A stretch of DNA of 64,000 nucleotides from positions 124,001-188,000 of IMG/VR virus record IMGVR_UViG_3300042516_005475; one strand, given 5' to 3'. Made by a program: the position numbers and the translations under genes. Below are positions 7,835 through 16,495 of this stretch, piece by piece; the stretch's first letter is position 1; each line of letters starts with the position of its first letter. Origin of the DNA: a virus. The notes under the pieces are model-generated. The model did no database searches. It was given only the letters and a program-made list of their open reading frames with translations, and had not been told where the DNA came from.

Positions 7835-9226
7835 ATGATCAAGTTTGATAACTTTTACTGTTTAATAGAAGGTGGTAATTTGAGTATTGATAACAAGTAT
7901 TTTGCAGATGAAATTAAGCTTCAATTTCTTAATCAAAAGAGCGCTACTAAGTTTGTTAATGATTTTGAGAATCTTTTAAGAGATATTAACAAAATTTACA
8001 AATCTGTATACAATGAGCCTCTCTGGGCACAGCTTGAAACATTGTTAAAGACAAATAAAATCTACGCTGGTTCTGCTAAAATATTCTTTGAATATGTAAA
8101 ACAAGGCAAGTTTGATCTATTTCGCGAGTATAAAAAGACTGTTGGAGATATTGACGTTCAATTTGGCGAAGATTGTGCAGCTAAATTGCGTGATCTTTTC
8201 TATGGGGATAAAGAAACAAACTTAAGTAACGAAACAGCTCCAAAGAGAATTGGTGAGTTCACTTTTATTGGTGAAGGTGGTACAGGAGCTATTCAAATGA
8301 ATACTTTATTTTCCTACAACTTTGGTGTTGATATGAAAACAGGTACTGAGAAAGAAAATGCTCCTACATATATTCAAATTGATTTTGAGCCTGTTGAATT
8401 CGAAAGAGGTTTACCAACTAGATTCAGCCAATTTGCTCATAGCGCTGACTTTAACGATATTCAAAACTCTATCAAAGGAGTGTTTCATAAGTTTTTGTTG
8501 CAAAGTCTTTTAGATGTTTCAAATGAGATTGTTGCTGATATTAAGCTTTATACCTCCAAAGGAAAAACTTCCACAAGAAAAGGAACCAAGCTTACAGTTT
8601 ATTCATTCTCAGTCGATAGAGGTTTTAGAGATAGGTACGTTCCTGGCTTGACTAAACCAGAGGGAGATGTTATACTCAAGAACAACGCTGGTAAGCAGGT
8701 ATATTTCGACATTTCTAAACCAGAAGAAAGAAACGAACTTAAACGCACCGGTTTTGTTACAATAGATCAAAAATCAGATTTATTTAAAGATCTAATAGGA
8801 ACTAATGAGTTAGATAACAATACTCAAATACCTATTAACGTTGAATCGTTAAAATACAGACAAGATTTAGATATTCTGTTTAGATTAATTTTCGGTGTTG
8901 ATCCTGATGATACAGATAGAGAAGGTTTTAATTCTTATACTGGTCTTTTGAATCTAATGTCTAAGTACAAAAACAACCTTAGCAACAAAAACAAAGATTT
9001 TCCATCAATGGTTTATAAGAACTTTGTTGAAAAGATTTATGGTTCAGCAGCTCAATTGCTTTACAAGAGAGACGTAAAGAACCCTAAACCTCAAATCATG
9101 ATAAAAGATTTCGAAACCAAACAATCACCTGTTAATCTTTACCAACAAATTTTTCCTGAAGTTACAAGCGCTTTCACAAAAGATCAGTTTGATAACTTAA
9201 TTAACTCCTACTATACTTCTCACTAA
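7835..9226 (+). CDS. nucleotidyltransferase-like protein
   Basis: 463 aa. AGSAKIFFEYVKQGKFD followed by VGDIDVQF resembles the Pol-beta-type nucleotidyltransferase signature (GS then D-X-D). The rest is unassigned. Late promoter ATAAATA lies 5 nt before the ATG. The next gene, 1 nt downstream, has ligase-family motifs, so the pair could form a nucleic-acid end-modification unit. This is inference; the second catalytic acid after the DxD was not identified. Confidence 0.45.
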   Translation: MIKFDNFYCLIEGGNLSIDNKYFADEIKLQFLNQKSATKFVNDFENLLRDINKIYKSVYNEPLWAQLETLLKTNKIYAGSAKIFFEYVKQGKFDLFREYKKTVGDIDVQFGEDCAAKLRDLFYGDKETNLSNETAPKRIGEFTFIGEGGTGAIQMNTLFSYNFGVDMKTGTEKENAPTYIQIDFEPVEFERGLPTRFSQFAHSADFNDIQNSIKGVFHKFLLQSLLDVSNEIVADIKLYTSKGKTSTRKGTKLTVYSFSVDRGFRDRYVPGLTKPEGDVILKNNAGKQVYFDISKPEERNELKRTGFVTIDQKSDLFKDLIGTNELDNNTQIPINVESLKYRQDLDILFRLIFGVDPDDTDREGFNSYTGLLNLMSKYKNNLSNKNKDFPSMVYKNFVEKIYGSAAQLLYKRDVKNPKPQIMIKDFETKQSPVNLYQQIFPEVTSAFTKDQFDNLINSYYTSH

Positions 9227-9227
9227 C

Positions 9228-10211
9228 ATGAAACCGTTTTCAAAATTTATTAAAGAAACAATAGCTTCTACTACTAGAAAGAGCATCCCTCATCTTGGTG
9301 GAGATACATCTAACATTGTTGACGAGCATGTATTTTTAGACTTGCTTAACTTTATTGAGCAAAACTACAACAGTGTTATTACCCCTCAGAAGATTAACAT
9401 CACTGAGAAGTTTGATGGTTTTGGAATTAGGTTCGGTCTTGATCAAGACAAGAAATTCTTCATCGAATCTTCTAGATCCGGGCCAGTGTTTGATGCTGGT
9501 ACCTTTCGTAATTTTGCTATTAAGAAGTTTGGTTCTTCTAACCCAATCGCTGAAGGGTATGAAGACATCTTTATTACTTTGCAACAAAACCAAAAGCTAC
9601 AGAACGTCTTAAGAAAGTATTGGGAACCTTCTGGTATTAAAGTTGTTGCTGAGGCTCTTTATTTGCCTAATAAGAAAGAAGAAGGAGATGATTATGTTAT
9701 TTTTATTGCTACAAGATACAAAAAGGCAAAGTTAGGTTCTTGGGCTACATTTATTCTCTTTAATGCAACTGATGGTAATAATAAAGAGATGGAAGAAAAT
9801 AAGAAGCAGTCTTTGTTTGAGGGGTTGAAGGCTTGTTCTACTGCTGATATTAAATTTGAAACGCCTGATATTGAAGATGTTTCCGATATTGACGTTTCAA
9901 AAGAAATACAACAGGTCAAGAAGTTCATTGGTAATATTGAAAATCAATACAAGGTTAAAATCAACGACATTTTAGGTTCCAAATCAAGAAAGAAGTCTGA
10001 TATGGAAATTAAGAATGCTGTAAAGTCTAAGATTATTGAGTTTCAGAAAGTACTTGCAAATAAAATCGCCAGCAGTATAATCAAGGGAAAGCTTGGTGAC
10101 ATTGAGGGGGTCGTTTTTAAACTTGCAAATGGTCTAATGTTTAAAGTTGTGTCAGATGCCTTTAAGGAAGCTAAGAAACAGAGCAACCTTAATTATGGAA
10201 TTAAACAGTAA
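9228..10211 (+). CDS. ligase-superfamily nucleotidyltransferase-like protein
   Basis: 327 aa. ITEKFDGFGIRFG fits motif I (K-X-D-G) of ATP-dependent DNA/RNA ligases and capping enzymes, with Lys as the adenylated residue. EGVVFKLANG near residue 290 fits motif IV, and GLMFKVVSD fits motif V. The spacing (~230 residues from motif I to IV) is longer than in compact ligases because of a charged helical insert. It likely joins or adenylates nucleic-acid ends; RNA versus DNA cannot be decided. It follows the nucleotidyltransferase-like gene directly. Confidence 0.55.
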   Translation: MKPFSKFIKETIASTTRKSIPHLGGDTSNIVDEHVFLDLLNFIEQNYNSVITPQKINITEKFDGFGIRFGLDQDKKFFIESSRSGPVFDAGTFRNFAIKKFGSSNPIAEGYEDIFITLQQNQKLQNVLRKYWEPSGIKVVAEALYLPNKKEEGDDYVIFIATRYKKAKLGSWATFILFNATDGNNKEMEENKKQSLFEGLKACSTADIKFETPDIEDVSDIDVSKEIQQVKKFIGNIENQYKVKINDILGSKSRKKSDMEIKNAVKSKIIEFQKVLANKIASSIIKGKLGDIEGVVFKLANGLMFKVVSDAFKEAKKQSNLNYGIKQ

Positions 10212-10761
10212 TAAACTTTTTGTAATTTCAGATACTCATTTTTGCCACAATAACATTATCAAGTACTGCAACCGACCTTTCGAAAATGCAGACCTCATGA
10301 ACGAAGTCCTTATTGACAATTGGAACAAAACTGTCAATAAGGACGATGTTATTTTACACTTAGGAGATATTACTGCTGGAGCAGGTCAGCAAAAAGATCA
10401 AAGAACTAAAGAAATTCTGGCTAGATTAAACGGTAAGAAACTTTTTATTCGTGGCAATCACGATTCAGGCATTAAATGTGTTCAGATGCTTGATGCTGTT
10501 ACTTTTAGCTGGTGTGGCATAAGAATTCACTGCACACATATTCCTGACTACAGATTCCAACCTTTTGGAGATTTTCACTTGCATGGACACATACATCAGA
10601 ATACAATAAAACTAGAGGGTAGCTTCAACTGCTCAGTTGAGAATATTAACTATACCCCAATTAGACTATCAGAAATTATAGAAAGGCATTATGACAGTAA
10701 AATTAACTCCAGAGGAAGTGACGCAGTGCGAGACCTTTGCGAAGCAGGTTGCGGAAGCTAA
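10195..10761 (+). CDS. calcineurin-like metallophosphoesterase
   Basis: 188 aa. Motifs in order: FVISDTHFCHNN (D-X-H), LHLGDI (GD), FIRGNHDS (GNHD) and HLHGHIHQ (GHXH): the full dinuclear-metal set. It hydrolyses phosphomono- or diesters, possibly cyclic or terminal phosphates on nucleic acids. It starts inside the end of the ligase-like gene (17-nt overlap), which ties it to end processing. Its last ~70 nt overlap the next gene. Confidence 0.75.
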   Translation: MELNSNKLFVISDTHFCHNNIIKYCNRPFENADLMNEVLIDNWNKTVNKDDVILHLGDITAGAGQQKDQRTKEILARLNGKKLFIRGNHDSGIKCVQMLDAVTFSWCGIRIHCTHIPDYRFQPFGDFHLHGHIHQNTIKLEGSFNCSVENINYTPIRLSEIIERHYDSKINSRGSDAVRDLCEAGCGS

Positions 10762-11158
10762 AAAAGGAACCTATGGTCCTACTTTTCTCAAGCATTTTAC
10801 TCTTGGCATCAAAGGGGAACTAGCCTATGCCAAGATTTTTAATCTTGAAACTAACTTTGCTATTTATGAGGGTAAGAAAGGTGATGGTGGTACTGATTTC
10901 GATGGTGTTAATGTTAAGACTGTCTCTAAAGGTCTCTCTTCTACTAATGATCCATGGCTCAAAGTTTCTGTTAAGCAGCACAATCGTTATCGTGGCAAGG
11001 TAAAAAAGTATGCTCTTGTAGTTGAAACAGGAGATAATGAGTTTCAATATCAGGGGAGTATCGACTATTATAATTTTGAAAAGATTAAACGCACCATTGA
11101 ATTTGGTGATGGACAAGCTTATTATGTAAAAGTAAAAGACTTGACAACCAATGTTTGA
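10691..11158 (+). CDS. putative PD-(D/E)XK nuclease-fold protein
   Basis: 155 aa. GIKGELAYAKIF (Glu helix), GGTDFDGVNVKTVSKG (Asp...V-K-T) and WLKVSVKQ follow the order E...D...(X)-K of small restriction-endonuclease-like domains. The assignment rests on this pattern only. It is embedded in a tight series of overlapping small genes. Confidence 0.45.
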   Translation: MTVKLTPEEVTQCETFAKQVAEAKKGTYGPTFLKHFTLGIKGELAYAKIFNLETNFAIYEGKKGDGGTDFDGVNVKTVSKGLSSTNDPWLKVSVKQHNRYRGKVKKYALVVETGDNEFQYQGSIDYYNFEKIKRTIEFGDGQAYYVKVKDLTTNV

Positions 11159-11345
11159 TATGAACATAAACGAATTTGAAAGAACTAAACCTGTTGTAAC
11201 AATGCAGAAGATTAATAATCTTCTTGAACGCATTGAAGAAGAGCGAGTTAAGACTGAAATTTTATATAAAGATAGGACTCGAAGTCTTGATGAAATAAAA
11301 AACCTCTTACAAGATGTAAAGGAAAGCTTTAAAAAAGGAGAATAA
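11151..11345 (+). CDS. small helical protein, unknown
   Basis: 64 aa, highly charged and almost entirely helical (INNLLERIEEERVKTEIL). It overlaps the upstream gene by 8 nt, and its stop overlaps the next start (TAATG), so it is translationally coupled. No family recognised. Confidence 0.55.
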   Translation: MFDMNINEFERTKPVVTMQKINNLLERIEEERVKTEILYKDRTRSLDEIKNLLQDVKESFKKGE

Positions 11346-11587
11346 TGAAAGAATACGCAACTATAATTACCCGCAAACACCCAACCTTAAATTATGGGCA
11401 AACTGTTGATATAATTGACTTTAATGAAAATACTGATGAGGTAAAAATTAAGCCTCACGGTGATAAAAAGACTTACATTATGTATTTTAAAGAAGTATGG
11501 CCAAGCTATATGACACAAGACTGTAATTATGAGCAACTGAACAAAGACCTTGACCAGTTGGGAGAATTCGACTATATTAAAAAGTAA
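11345..11587 (+). CDS. small protein, unknown
   Basis: 80 aa with beta-rich composition (TIITRKHPTLNYGQTVDIID). A clear ribosome-binding sequence AAAAAAGGAGA precedes the ATG, unusual in this window where many genes lack one. Function unknown. Confidence 0.55.
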   Translation: MKEYATIITRKHPTLNYGQTVDIIDFNENTDEVKIKPHGDKKTYIMYFKEVWPSYMTQDCNYEQLNKDLDQLGEFDYIKK

Positions 11588-11588
11588 T

Positions 11589-11792
11589 ATGATGATTACC
11601 CAAACATTTGTTAATGCCGAAAAGGTTCAAGAAATACTTTTCAAGTATGGTACTACCTTTGAACGACCAGTAAATTTAAACGACTTTGCAAAAGAGATTA
11701 ATAGTTGCTGCAATACTTACAGTTTGCTTAGTACGCAACAATCTAATCTCAATGGTACTGCATTTGAAGTTTCCTATACAAATGGTAACTAA
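11589..11792 (+). CDS. small protein, unknown
   Basis: 67 aa (MMITQTFVNAEKVQEIL). ATG 11589 is chosen over the in-frame codon at 11550 because it follows the upstream stop directly. No domain recognised. Confidence 0.5.
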   Translation: MMITQTFVNAEKVQEILFKYGTTFERPVNLNDFAKEINSCCNTYSLLSTQQSNLNGTAFEVSYTNGN

Positions 11793-11795
11793 TGT

Positions 11796-11993
11796 ATGCC
11801 TACACTGGACCATGCATTCGAGTTAACTGAAAAGCTTGGCGAAGAAAAAATTGAGTATCTCGTTATCTGTATTCAGAAATCAAAGGATACGGATAACGCT
11901 ACTTATTTTTTAAACGTCAATGATAACACAGTCCCAACCTTAATGAAAGTTATCAAAGATGTATTGAAAGATCTTGAGAGTCGATTGGATTAA
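11796..11993 (+). CDS. small acidic protein, unknown
   Basis: 65 aa (MPTLDHAFELTEKLGEEKIE), mixed helix and strand, ending in a charged helix. It follows the previous gene by 3 nt. No family recognised. Confidence 0.5.
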   Translation: MPTLDHAFELTEKLGEEKIEYLVICIQKSKDTDNATYFLNVNDNTVPTLMKVIKDVLKDLESRLD

Positions 11994-12005
11994 AAAAACT
12001 TTTTC

Positions 12006-12012
12006 TTAAATA
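12006..12012 (+). promoter_or_regulatory. late promoter (TTAAATA)
   Basis: 5 nt before ATG 12018. Confidence 0.6.
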
Positions 12013-12017
12013 AGTTT

Positions 12018-12230
12018 ATGAAAACTATACATGGTTTAAGAGAGCAACTAGCAAAAGCTGCAAGCATTTCTGAAATAGATTCACTCTTACAGAAGTGTGA
12101 GATTTACAAGGAAGCTACAATAGATACAAAGAGGCGTTGGATTAATACTGCTCGTAAGAGAGCTAACGAGCTAGAAGCTAGCAATATTGTTACTGAAAAG
12201 CCTAAAAAGGCTAAGAAGAGCAATAAATAA
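12018..12230 (+). CDS. small late basic helical protein
   Basis: 70 aa; two amphipathic helices and a Lys-rich tail (PKKAKKSNK). Late promoter TTAAATA lies exactly 5 nt before the ATG. DNA binding is possible from its charge only. Confidence 0.6.
   Translation: MKTIHGLREQLAKAASISEIDSLLQKCEIYKEATIDTKRRWINTARKRANELEASNIVTEKPKKAKKSNK
12223..12229 (+). promoter_or_regulatory. late promoter
   Basis: ATAAATA 5 nt before ATG 12235; overlaps the stop of the previous gene. Confidence 0.75.
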
Positions 12231-12234
12231 TTGT

Positions 12235-12816
12235 ATGAACAGCAATATTAACAATAGTATCTTTGAAGCCTATGTTAAGTCAAAGACTCCAATTGTAGAA
12301 AATAAACAAGATAGTCAACAAGTAATCGAAGAAGCTAAGAGCAAGAAACCTGATGCAGATAAAGACGGTGTGCCTGATTGGGCAGATAAGCACCCTGGAA
12401 AGGACGATCACGCTGGAAAGAAGAAGGGTGGAAAGAAAGGAATGAGCGCAAAGCAGGCTAAGTTTTTCGGTAAGAAGAAAAAGAAAGCAGTAAAAGAAAA
12501 CGTTAATTTAAATGCTGATCAGAAAGTACTAAAAGAAAACTTCAGAGCAATTCTACAAAAGAACGGTTTATCAGATCTAGTTACACCAAAGATTATTAAA
12601 GCAATGCTAGAGGCCTTTGCGTTAGGTAAATCAGTAAATGAGTCAAGTGATGAAAAAGCTAAGCTAAAAGCAGAACATGATGAAATAAAGAAGAACCTAG
12701 CAAGCATGAGCGATGAAAATAGAGGACATGATTATAAAAACCGTTTAGCTAAAAGACTAAAAGAAATAAAAGATAAATTAAAAAACACAGTAGGTTATAC
12801 AAACAAAGGAGAATAA
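12235..12816 (+). CDS. late protein with dockerin/TSP3-like Ca-binding loop
   Basis: 193 aa from ATG 12235, 5 nt after ATAAATA. PDADKDGVPDWADKHPG (about residues 39-55) matches the D-X-D-X-D-G-(V/I)-P-D calcium loop of dockerin or thrombospondin type-3 repeats. It is followed by a Gly/Lys-rich linker (KKKGGKKG) and a helical C-terminus. One loop is seen where dockerins usually have two. Probably a structural or virion protein; a rho-independent terminator follows. Confidence 0.65.
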   Translation: MNSNINNSIFEAYVKSKTPIVENKQDSQQVIEEAKSKKPDADKDGVPDWADKHPGKDDHAGKKKGGKKGMSAKQAKFFGKKKKKAVKENVNLNADQKVLKENFRAILQKNGLSDLVTPKIIKAMLEAFALGKSVNESSDEKAKLKAEHDEIKKNLASMSDENRGHDYKNRLAKRLKEIKDKLKNTVGYTNKGE

Positions 12817-12820
12817 AATT

Positions 12821-12848
12821 AACCCGCTAAGAAATTAGCGGGTTTTTT
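12821..12848 (+). terminator. rho-independent terminator
   Basis: AACCCGCTAA-GAAA-TTAGCGGGTT followed by T-run; ends 12018-12816. Confidence 0.9.
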
Positions 12849-12872
12849 GTAGTTGAAAATAACGAGCTTTCT

Positions 12873-12879
12873 ATAAATC
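12873..12879 (+). promoter_or_regulatory. late promoter (ATAAATC)
   Basis: 5 nt before GTG 12885, after the terminator. Confidence 0.55.
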
Positions 12880-12884
12880 TCTAT

Positions 12885-14258
12885 GTGAGAAAGCTAGTTA
12901 ATGTATTAATTCCAATGGCAGGAGCTGGTAGCAGATTTCACCAGGCTGGATATTCTGTACCTAAACCTCTTATTAAAGTCTTTGAAAAGACAATGATAAG
13001 AACCTCTGTTGATACATTAAAGCTCAAGGGTATCGACTGTAATTACATATTTGTCGCGCGTCGCTATAAAGAGCAAGAACACAATGATGCTCTCAAGAAA
13101 GAACTTCTTAGTATAGATCCAGAAGCTACTATTGTTTACGTTAACGAGCTAACAGAAGGGTCTGCATGCACTTGTTTATATGCTAAATATGTCATGAACA
13201 AAGACTTACCGTTGTTCATCTTTAATTGTGACCAGGTTTTTAATTTCTCACAGAGAACAATTGATACAATTTATAACATTGTAAACTCTAACTTAAACGG
13301 GGCAGTAATTACATGGAAGGATACTAACCCTAAGAACAGTTTTTGTGAGGTTAGTGAAAATTGTCTTTGTTATAATTTTACTGAAAAACAACCAGTATCA
13401 GATAATGCCTTAATTGGTTTTCATTACTGGAGGAAAACGGGGGATTTTATTTCATCTGCAGAAAAGATGGTTGAACAAAAGCTAAAGTTTAACAATGAAT
13501 ACTACATTGCTCCTACTTACAACTTTCTAGATAAAATTATTAACATACCTATTACAAAAGACGAGTGCTATCTAATAGGTACTCCAGCTGATTTAGATAA
13601 CTATTTAGAGAAACCAAAAATAACAACAGTCTTGTTTGATTTAGATGGTGTTATTGCTGATACAGAAGAACTTCATACAAGAGCATTTAAACAGGCTGTA
13701 GGGGAGTTTGGGTATTGTGAAGAGTTTGTGGATTATGTTCCCTTTAATTTAACTACAGAAGAAAAAGTAGATGCTTTAGCAAATAAATTCAACAAGAGCA
13801 AATGTATATTAGACTTAAAGAAAGAAATAGTTGAGCGCAAGAGAGCTATTTACGAGGAACTCCTTTGCAGGCATACCTTTACTACTGAGGAAGAATTAGC
13901 TAAAGTATTCAGCTATCTAGAACAACAAAAGATAAACTACTATGTTGTTACTAATTCAAGTAGGTTTAGTAGTTATAAACTTCTACGAAAGTTAGGCTTT
14001 TATAGTTTGCTTAAGCATCAGATAATCTGCGCTGATGATTGTAAAATGCATAAGCCAAATGCTGAGCCTTATGTAAGAGCTATATTAAAATTTGGATTAG
14101 ATATTAATACAACTATAGCCATTGAAGATAGCGACGAAGGTTATAAGAGCGCAACCTCTGCAGGTTTACAATGTCTTAAAATAAAAGACGCTCAACAATG
14201 TACATTAAATTTTATAAAAGATACAATAGCTAATGGTAGATTCATGAGTAATTGTTGA
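12885..14258 (+). CDS. fusion: sugar/choline-phosphate nucleotidyltransferase + HAD hydrolase
   Basis: 457 aa with GTG start. Residues ~5-240 form an NTP-transferase domain (LIPMAGAGSRFHQAGY and PKPLIKV, metal Asp in FNCDQVF). Residues ~245-450 are a HAD phosphatase (VLFDLDGVIADTEELHTRAF; VTNSSRF; AIEDSDEGYKSATSAG), closest to the beta-phosphoglucomutase subgroup. A fused activating enzyme and phosphatase suggests sequential steps on one sugar phosphate or alcohol phosphate. Late-type ATAAATC lies 5 nt before the GTG. It heads the modification operon to 18465. Confidence 0.8.
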   Translation: MRKLVNVLIPMAGAGSRFHQAGYSVPKPLIKVFEKTMIRTSVDTLKLKGIDCNYIFVARRYKEQEHNDALKKELLSIDPEATIVYVNELTEGSACTCLYAKYVMNKDLPLFIFNCDQVFNFSQRTIDTIYNIVNSNLNGAVITWKDTNPKNSFCEVSENCLCYNFTEKQPVSDNALIGFHYWRKTGDFISSAEKMVEQKLKFNNEYYIAPTYNFLDKIINIPITKDECYLIGTPADLDNYLEKPKITTVLFDLDGVIADTEELHTRAFKQAVGEFGYCEEFVDYVPFNLTTEEKVDALANKFNKSKCILDLKKEIVERKRAIYEELLCRHTFTTEEELAKVFSYLEQQKINYYVVTNSSRFSSYKLLRKLGFYSLLKHQIICADDCKMHKPNAEPYVRAILKFGLDINTTIAIEDSDEGYKSATSAGLQCLKIKDAQQCTLNFIKDTIANGRFMSNC

Positions 14259-14269
14259 TAATTACATTC

Positions 14270-14590
14270 ATGGATGTTTCACACATTTCAAAATTTACTG
14301 GTGGTTGGTTCATTGGAGATTTTGAACCATCATTGCTTAAAGGTGCTGGATTTGAGGCTAGTTTAAAACTTCATAAGAAGGGTGAGTACTGGCCAATTCA
14401 TTTTCATAAGACTGCAACCGAATACAATGTAGTAGTTGTAGGTAGAATGACTATTCAAAATGTTGAGCTTGATGCTGGTAACGTTTTTGTTCTACACCCA
14501 TACGAAATTGCTAATCCAATCTTTCACGAAGATACAATTATTGTTTGTATCAAGCACCCAGGTAAAACTAACGACAAATTTAACGTATGA
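14270..14590 (+). CDS. cupin-fold protein
   Basis: About 106 aa from ATG 14270; a TTG start at 14252 is possible but less likely. WPIHFHKTATEYNVVVVG gives the cupin motif 1 (H-X-H-X5-E), and the later FVLHPYEI gives the second-motif His. Small cupins bind metal and act as epimerases, isomerases or sensors. In this operon a sugar-modifying role is plausible, not proven. Confidence 0.6.
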   Translation: MDVSHISKFTGGWFIGDFEPSLLKGAGFEASLKLHKKGEYWPIHFHKTATEYNVVVVGRMTIQNVELDAGNVFVLHPYEIANPIFHEDTIIVCIKHPGKTNDKFNV

Positions 14591-15105
14591 GCTACACTCT
14601 TTATGCCCACAGAGGCAATTTGTTTGGACCTAAACCTGAACTCGAGAATACTCCAGATTATATCGACCAGGCCATTAAATTTGGATTTAATGTTGAAGTA
14701 GATGTTTGGTTAAAGGATGACGGTAATTTATATCTTGGTCACGATAAACCAGACACCCTAGTTTCTTTTGAATATTTGTTTCTTAGACATGATAACTTAT
14801 TAATTCATGCTAAGAATATAGAAGCCTTACTCTACTTATCTTCAAGAACAAGATTAAATGTATTTTACCATACCGACGAACATGTTGTAATATCATCTAA
14901 CGGCAACTTAATTTTTCATCCAGATAATTACCCAGATGCAGTTACTCCTAACGATTGTATCTTTAGCATGCCAGAGCTCAGCAAAACAAAGCTCTTCCCA
15001 TATAAGAATTTAATTACAGACTACGCTGGAACATTACACACATTTTATGGTTCTAGAGATGAAGATGATAAGCGTCTATTGCCTGAAATCCTTAGATATT
15101 TCTAA
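14587..15105 (+). CDS. glycerophosphodiester phosphodiesterase-like protein
   Basis: 172 aa. YAHRGN, ELENTPDYIDQAI, VEVDVWLKDDGNLYLGHD reproduce the GDPD signature (H-R-G, E-N-T, E-X-D, H-D). It is shorter than usual (~240 aa), so the barrel may be trimmed. The family splits glycerophosphodiesters into an alcohol and glycerol-3-phosphate. Coupled to the cupin by an ATGA overlap. Confidence 0.65.
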   Translation: MSYTLYAHRGNLFGPKPELENTPDYIDQAIKFGFNVEVDVWLKDDGNLYLGHDKPDTLVSFEYLFLRHDNLLIHAKNIEALLYLSSRTRLNVFYHTDEHVVISSNGNLIFHPDNYPDAVTPNDCIFSMPELSKTKLFPYKNLITDYAGTLHTFYGSRDEDDKRLLPEILRYF

Positions 15106-15107
15106 TA

Positions 15108-15722
15108 ATGACTGATTACGCTAATCTAGATTACCCTAACAATTTAACCCTAAAGCAAGAGTTAATTAAATTAATTGATTTGCTTAATGCTAATAAAATA
15201 CATTATTGGGTAGACTTCGCAACATTAGCTAAAATAACAAACAACTCAAAATATCTTTACTATTTAAATAGCTTTGAAATAGGGGTATTTGAAGACGTCT
15301 ATAAAGATGTAACAGACATAATTGCTAAAAATAGTTTCTATGTTTGGCAAAGCTCCGACTTACTTACAAATATTGCTAACCCTGAATTACCAGTATTAAA
15401 AACTTCAACAAAGTTTATATCTGGACCAGAAATTGTTATACAAAGCCCTTTAAAGTGGTTAACAATTTGGAATTATAAGCTCATTGAAAACAATCTTACA
15501 TCTTTAAAAACACAAAAGGATTTTGTTTACAATAAAGAAATATTTCTTGAAGTAAAAGAAGTAGAATACTGTGGTATAAAACTCAACATACCTAAGAATG
15601 TTGAGTTGCTAAACAGAATTAGGTTTACTGACCCTAAAAAGCTAATTTGGTGCCATTCTCCAAAGAAGAGAGAAAATGCTGAAAGTAATTTTGGTTATTG
15701 TAATCTCGGAAACTACAAATGA
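15108..15722 (+). CDS. LicD-like nucleotidyltransferase-fold protein
   Basis: 204 aa. LLNANKIHYWVDFATLAKI followed by FEIGVFEDVY parallels the LicD start, where a Gly-Thr-hydrophobic segment precedes a D-X-D strand. The C-terminal YCGIKLNIPKNVELLNRIR resembles the LicD ending. The metal acids are altered (E-X-G-X-F-E-D), so activity is uncertain. LicD transfers phosphocholine to glycans. Start follows the GDPD-like stop by 2 nt. Confidence 0.45.
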   Translation: MTDYANLDYPNNLTLKQELIKLIDLLNANKIHYWVDFATLAKITNNSKYLYYLNSFEIGVFEDVYKDVTDIIAKNSFYVWQSSDLLTNIANPELPVLKTSTKFISGPEIVIQSPLKWLTIWNYKLIENNLTSLKTQKDFVYNKEIFLEVKEVEYCGIKLNIPKNVELLNRIRFTDPKKLIWCHSPKKRENAESNFGYCNLGNYK

Positions 15723-16495
15723 AAATAGCTGTATTATTAACCGGAATGCCTAGATACCTTGATACTAATAAGGTACTGATGAAAGACTTCTTTAAAGGTC
15801 ATGAGGTTGATTACTTTTGTCATGCATGGTTTGATAAGACAAAAAAGACTGAAGAAAAGAGCTGGCATAAAACAAACATTAATATTGACCCACACACAGA
15901 AGAAAAGATTGTTGAAATTTTTAAACCTAAAAATTATCTTTTAGAACCTCAAAGACAATTTGAATTGCCTCGAAATTACAATTATAACACCGGCTTCCAG
16001 CAACCGTTTTTTATAGTTTATTCTCATTTTTATTCTGTAAAGACAGCCAATTTGCTTCGATTGGCGTATGAGAAAGAAACAGGAGTTAAATACGATGTTG
16101 TTTTTAAGTTAAGGTATGATTTGTTCATAGGAAACAAACTTCGCTGGGAAAAGTATGATTTAAACAAACTATACCTACACGACAATTGCAACACCTGGGC
16201 GGAATTATACGATAATGTTTCTTTTAATGACATGATTGCATTTTCAAAACCTGAAAATATGAATGTTTACTGCGATGTGTTCGATAATATTGATAACATG
16301 TATATGAACAATCAAATGAGATTTTCATGTGAGAATTTTGTAGCATATCAATTGTTATCTCATGATATAGATGTTGTGCCTATATATTTTACAAGAGCTT
16401 TGTTGCTTAGAGAAAATAATACATTTGATTTATCTGTAGGTATTAGATATCAAATGAATGATCTAGAAAAACTAATCTGTCATAACAATGATTAA
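15719..16495 (+). CDS. putative glycosyltransferase
   Basis: 258 aa. Opens with a Rossmann-type strand (MKIAVLLTGMPRYLDTNKVL) and contains YDVVFKLRYDLFIGNKLRW, where R-Y-D stands in the place of the GT-A D-X-D. Such R-(Y/F)-D-(L/V) proteins recur in virus and bacterial polysaccharide clusters. It overlaps its neighbours by 4 and 8 nt. Donor and acceptor unknown. Confidence 0.5.
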   Translation: MKIAVLLTGMPRYLDTNKVLMKDFFKGHEVDYFCHAWFDKTKKTEEKSWHKTNINIDPHTEEKIVEIFKPKNYLLEPQRQFELPRNYNYNTGFQQPFFIVYSHFYSVKTANLLRLAYEKETGVKYDVVFKLRYDLFIGNKLRWEKYDLNKLYLHDNCNTWAELYDNVSFNDMIAFSKPENMNVYCDVFDNIDNMYMNNQMRFSCENFVAYQLLSHDIDVVPIYFTRALLLRENNTFDLSVGIRYQMNDLEKLICHNND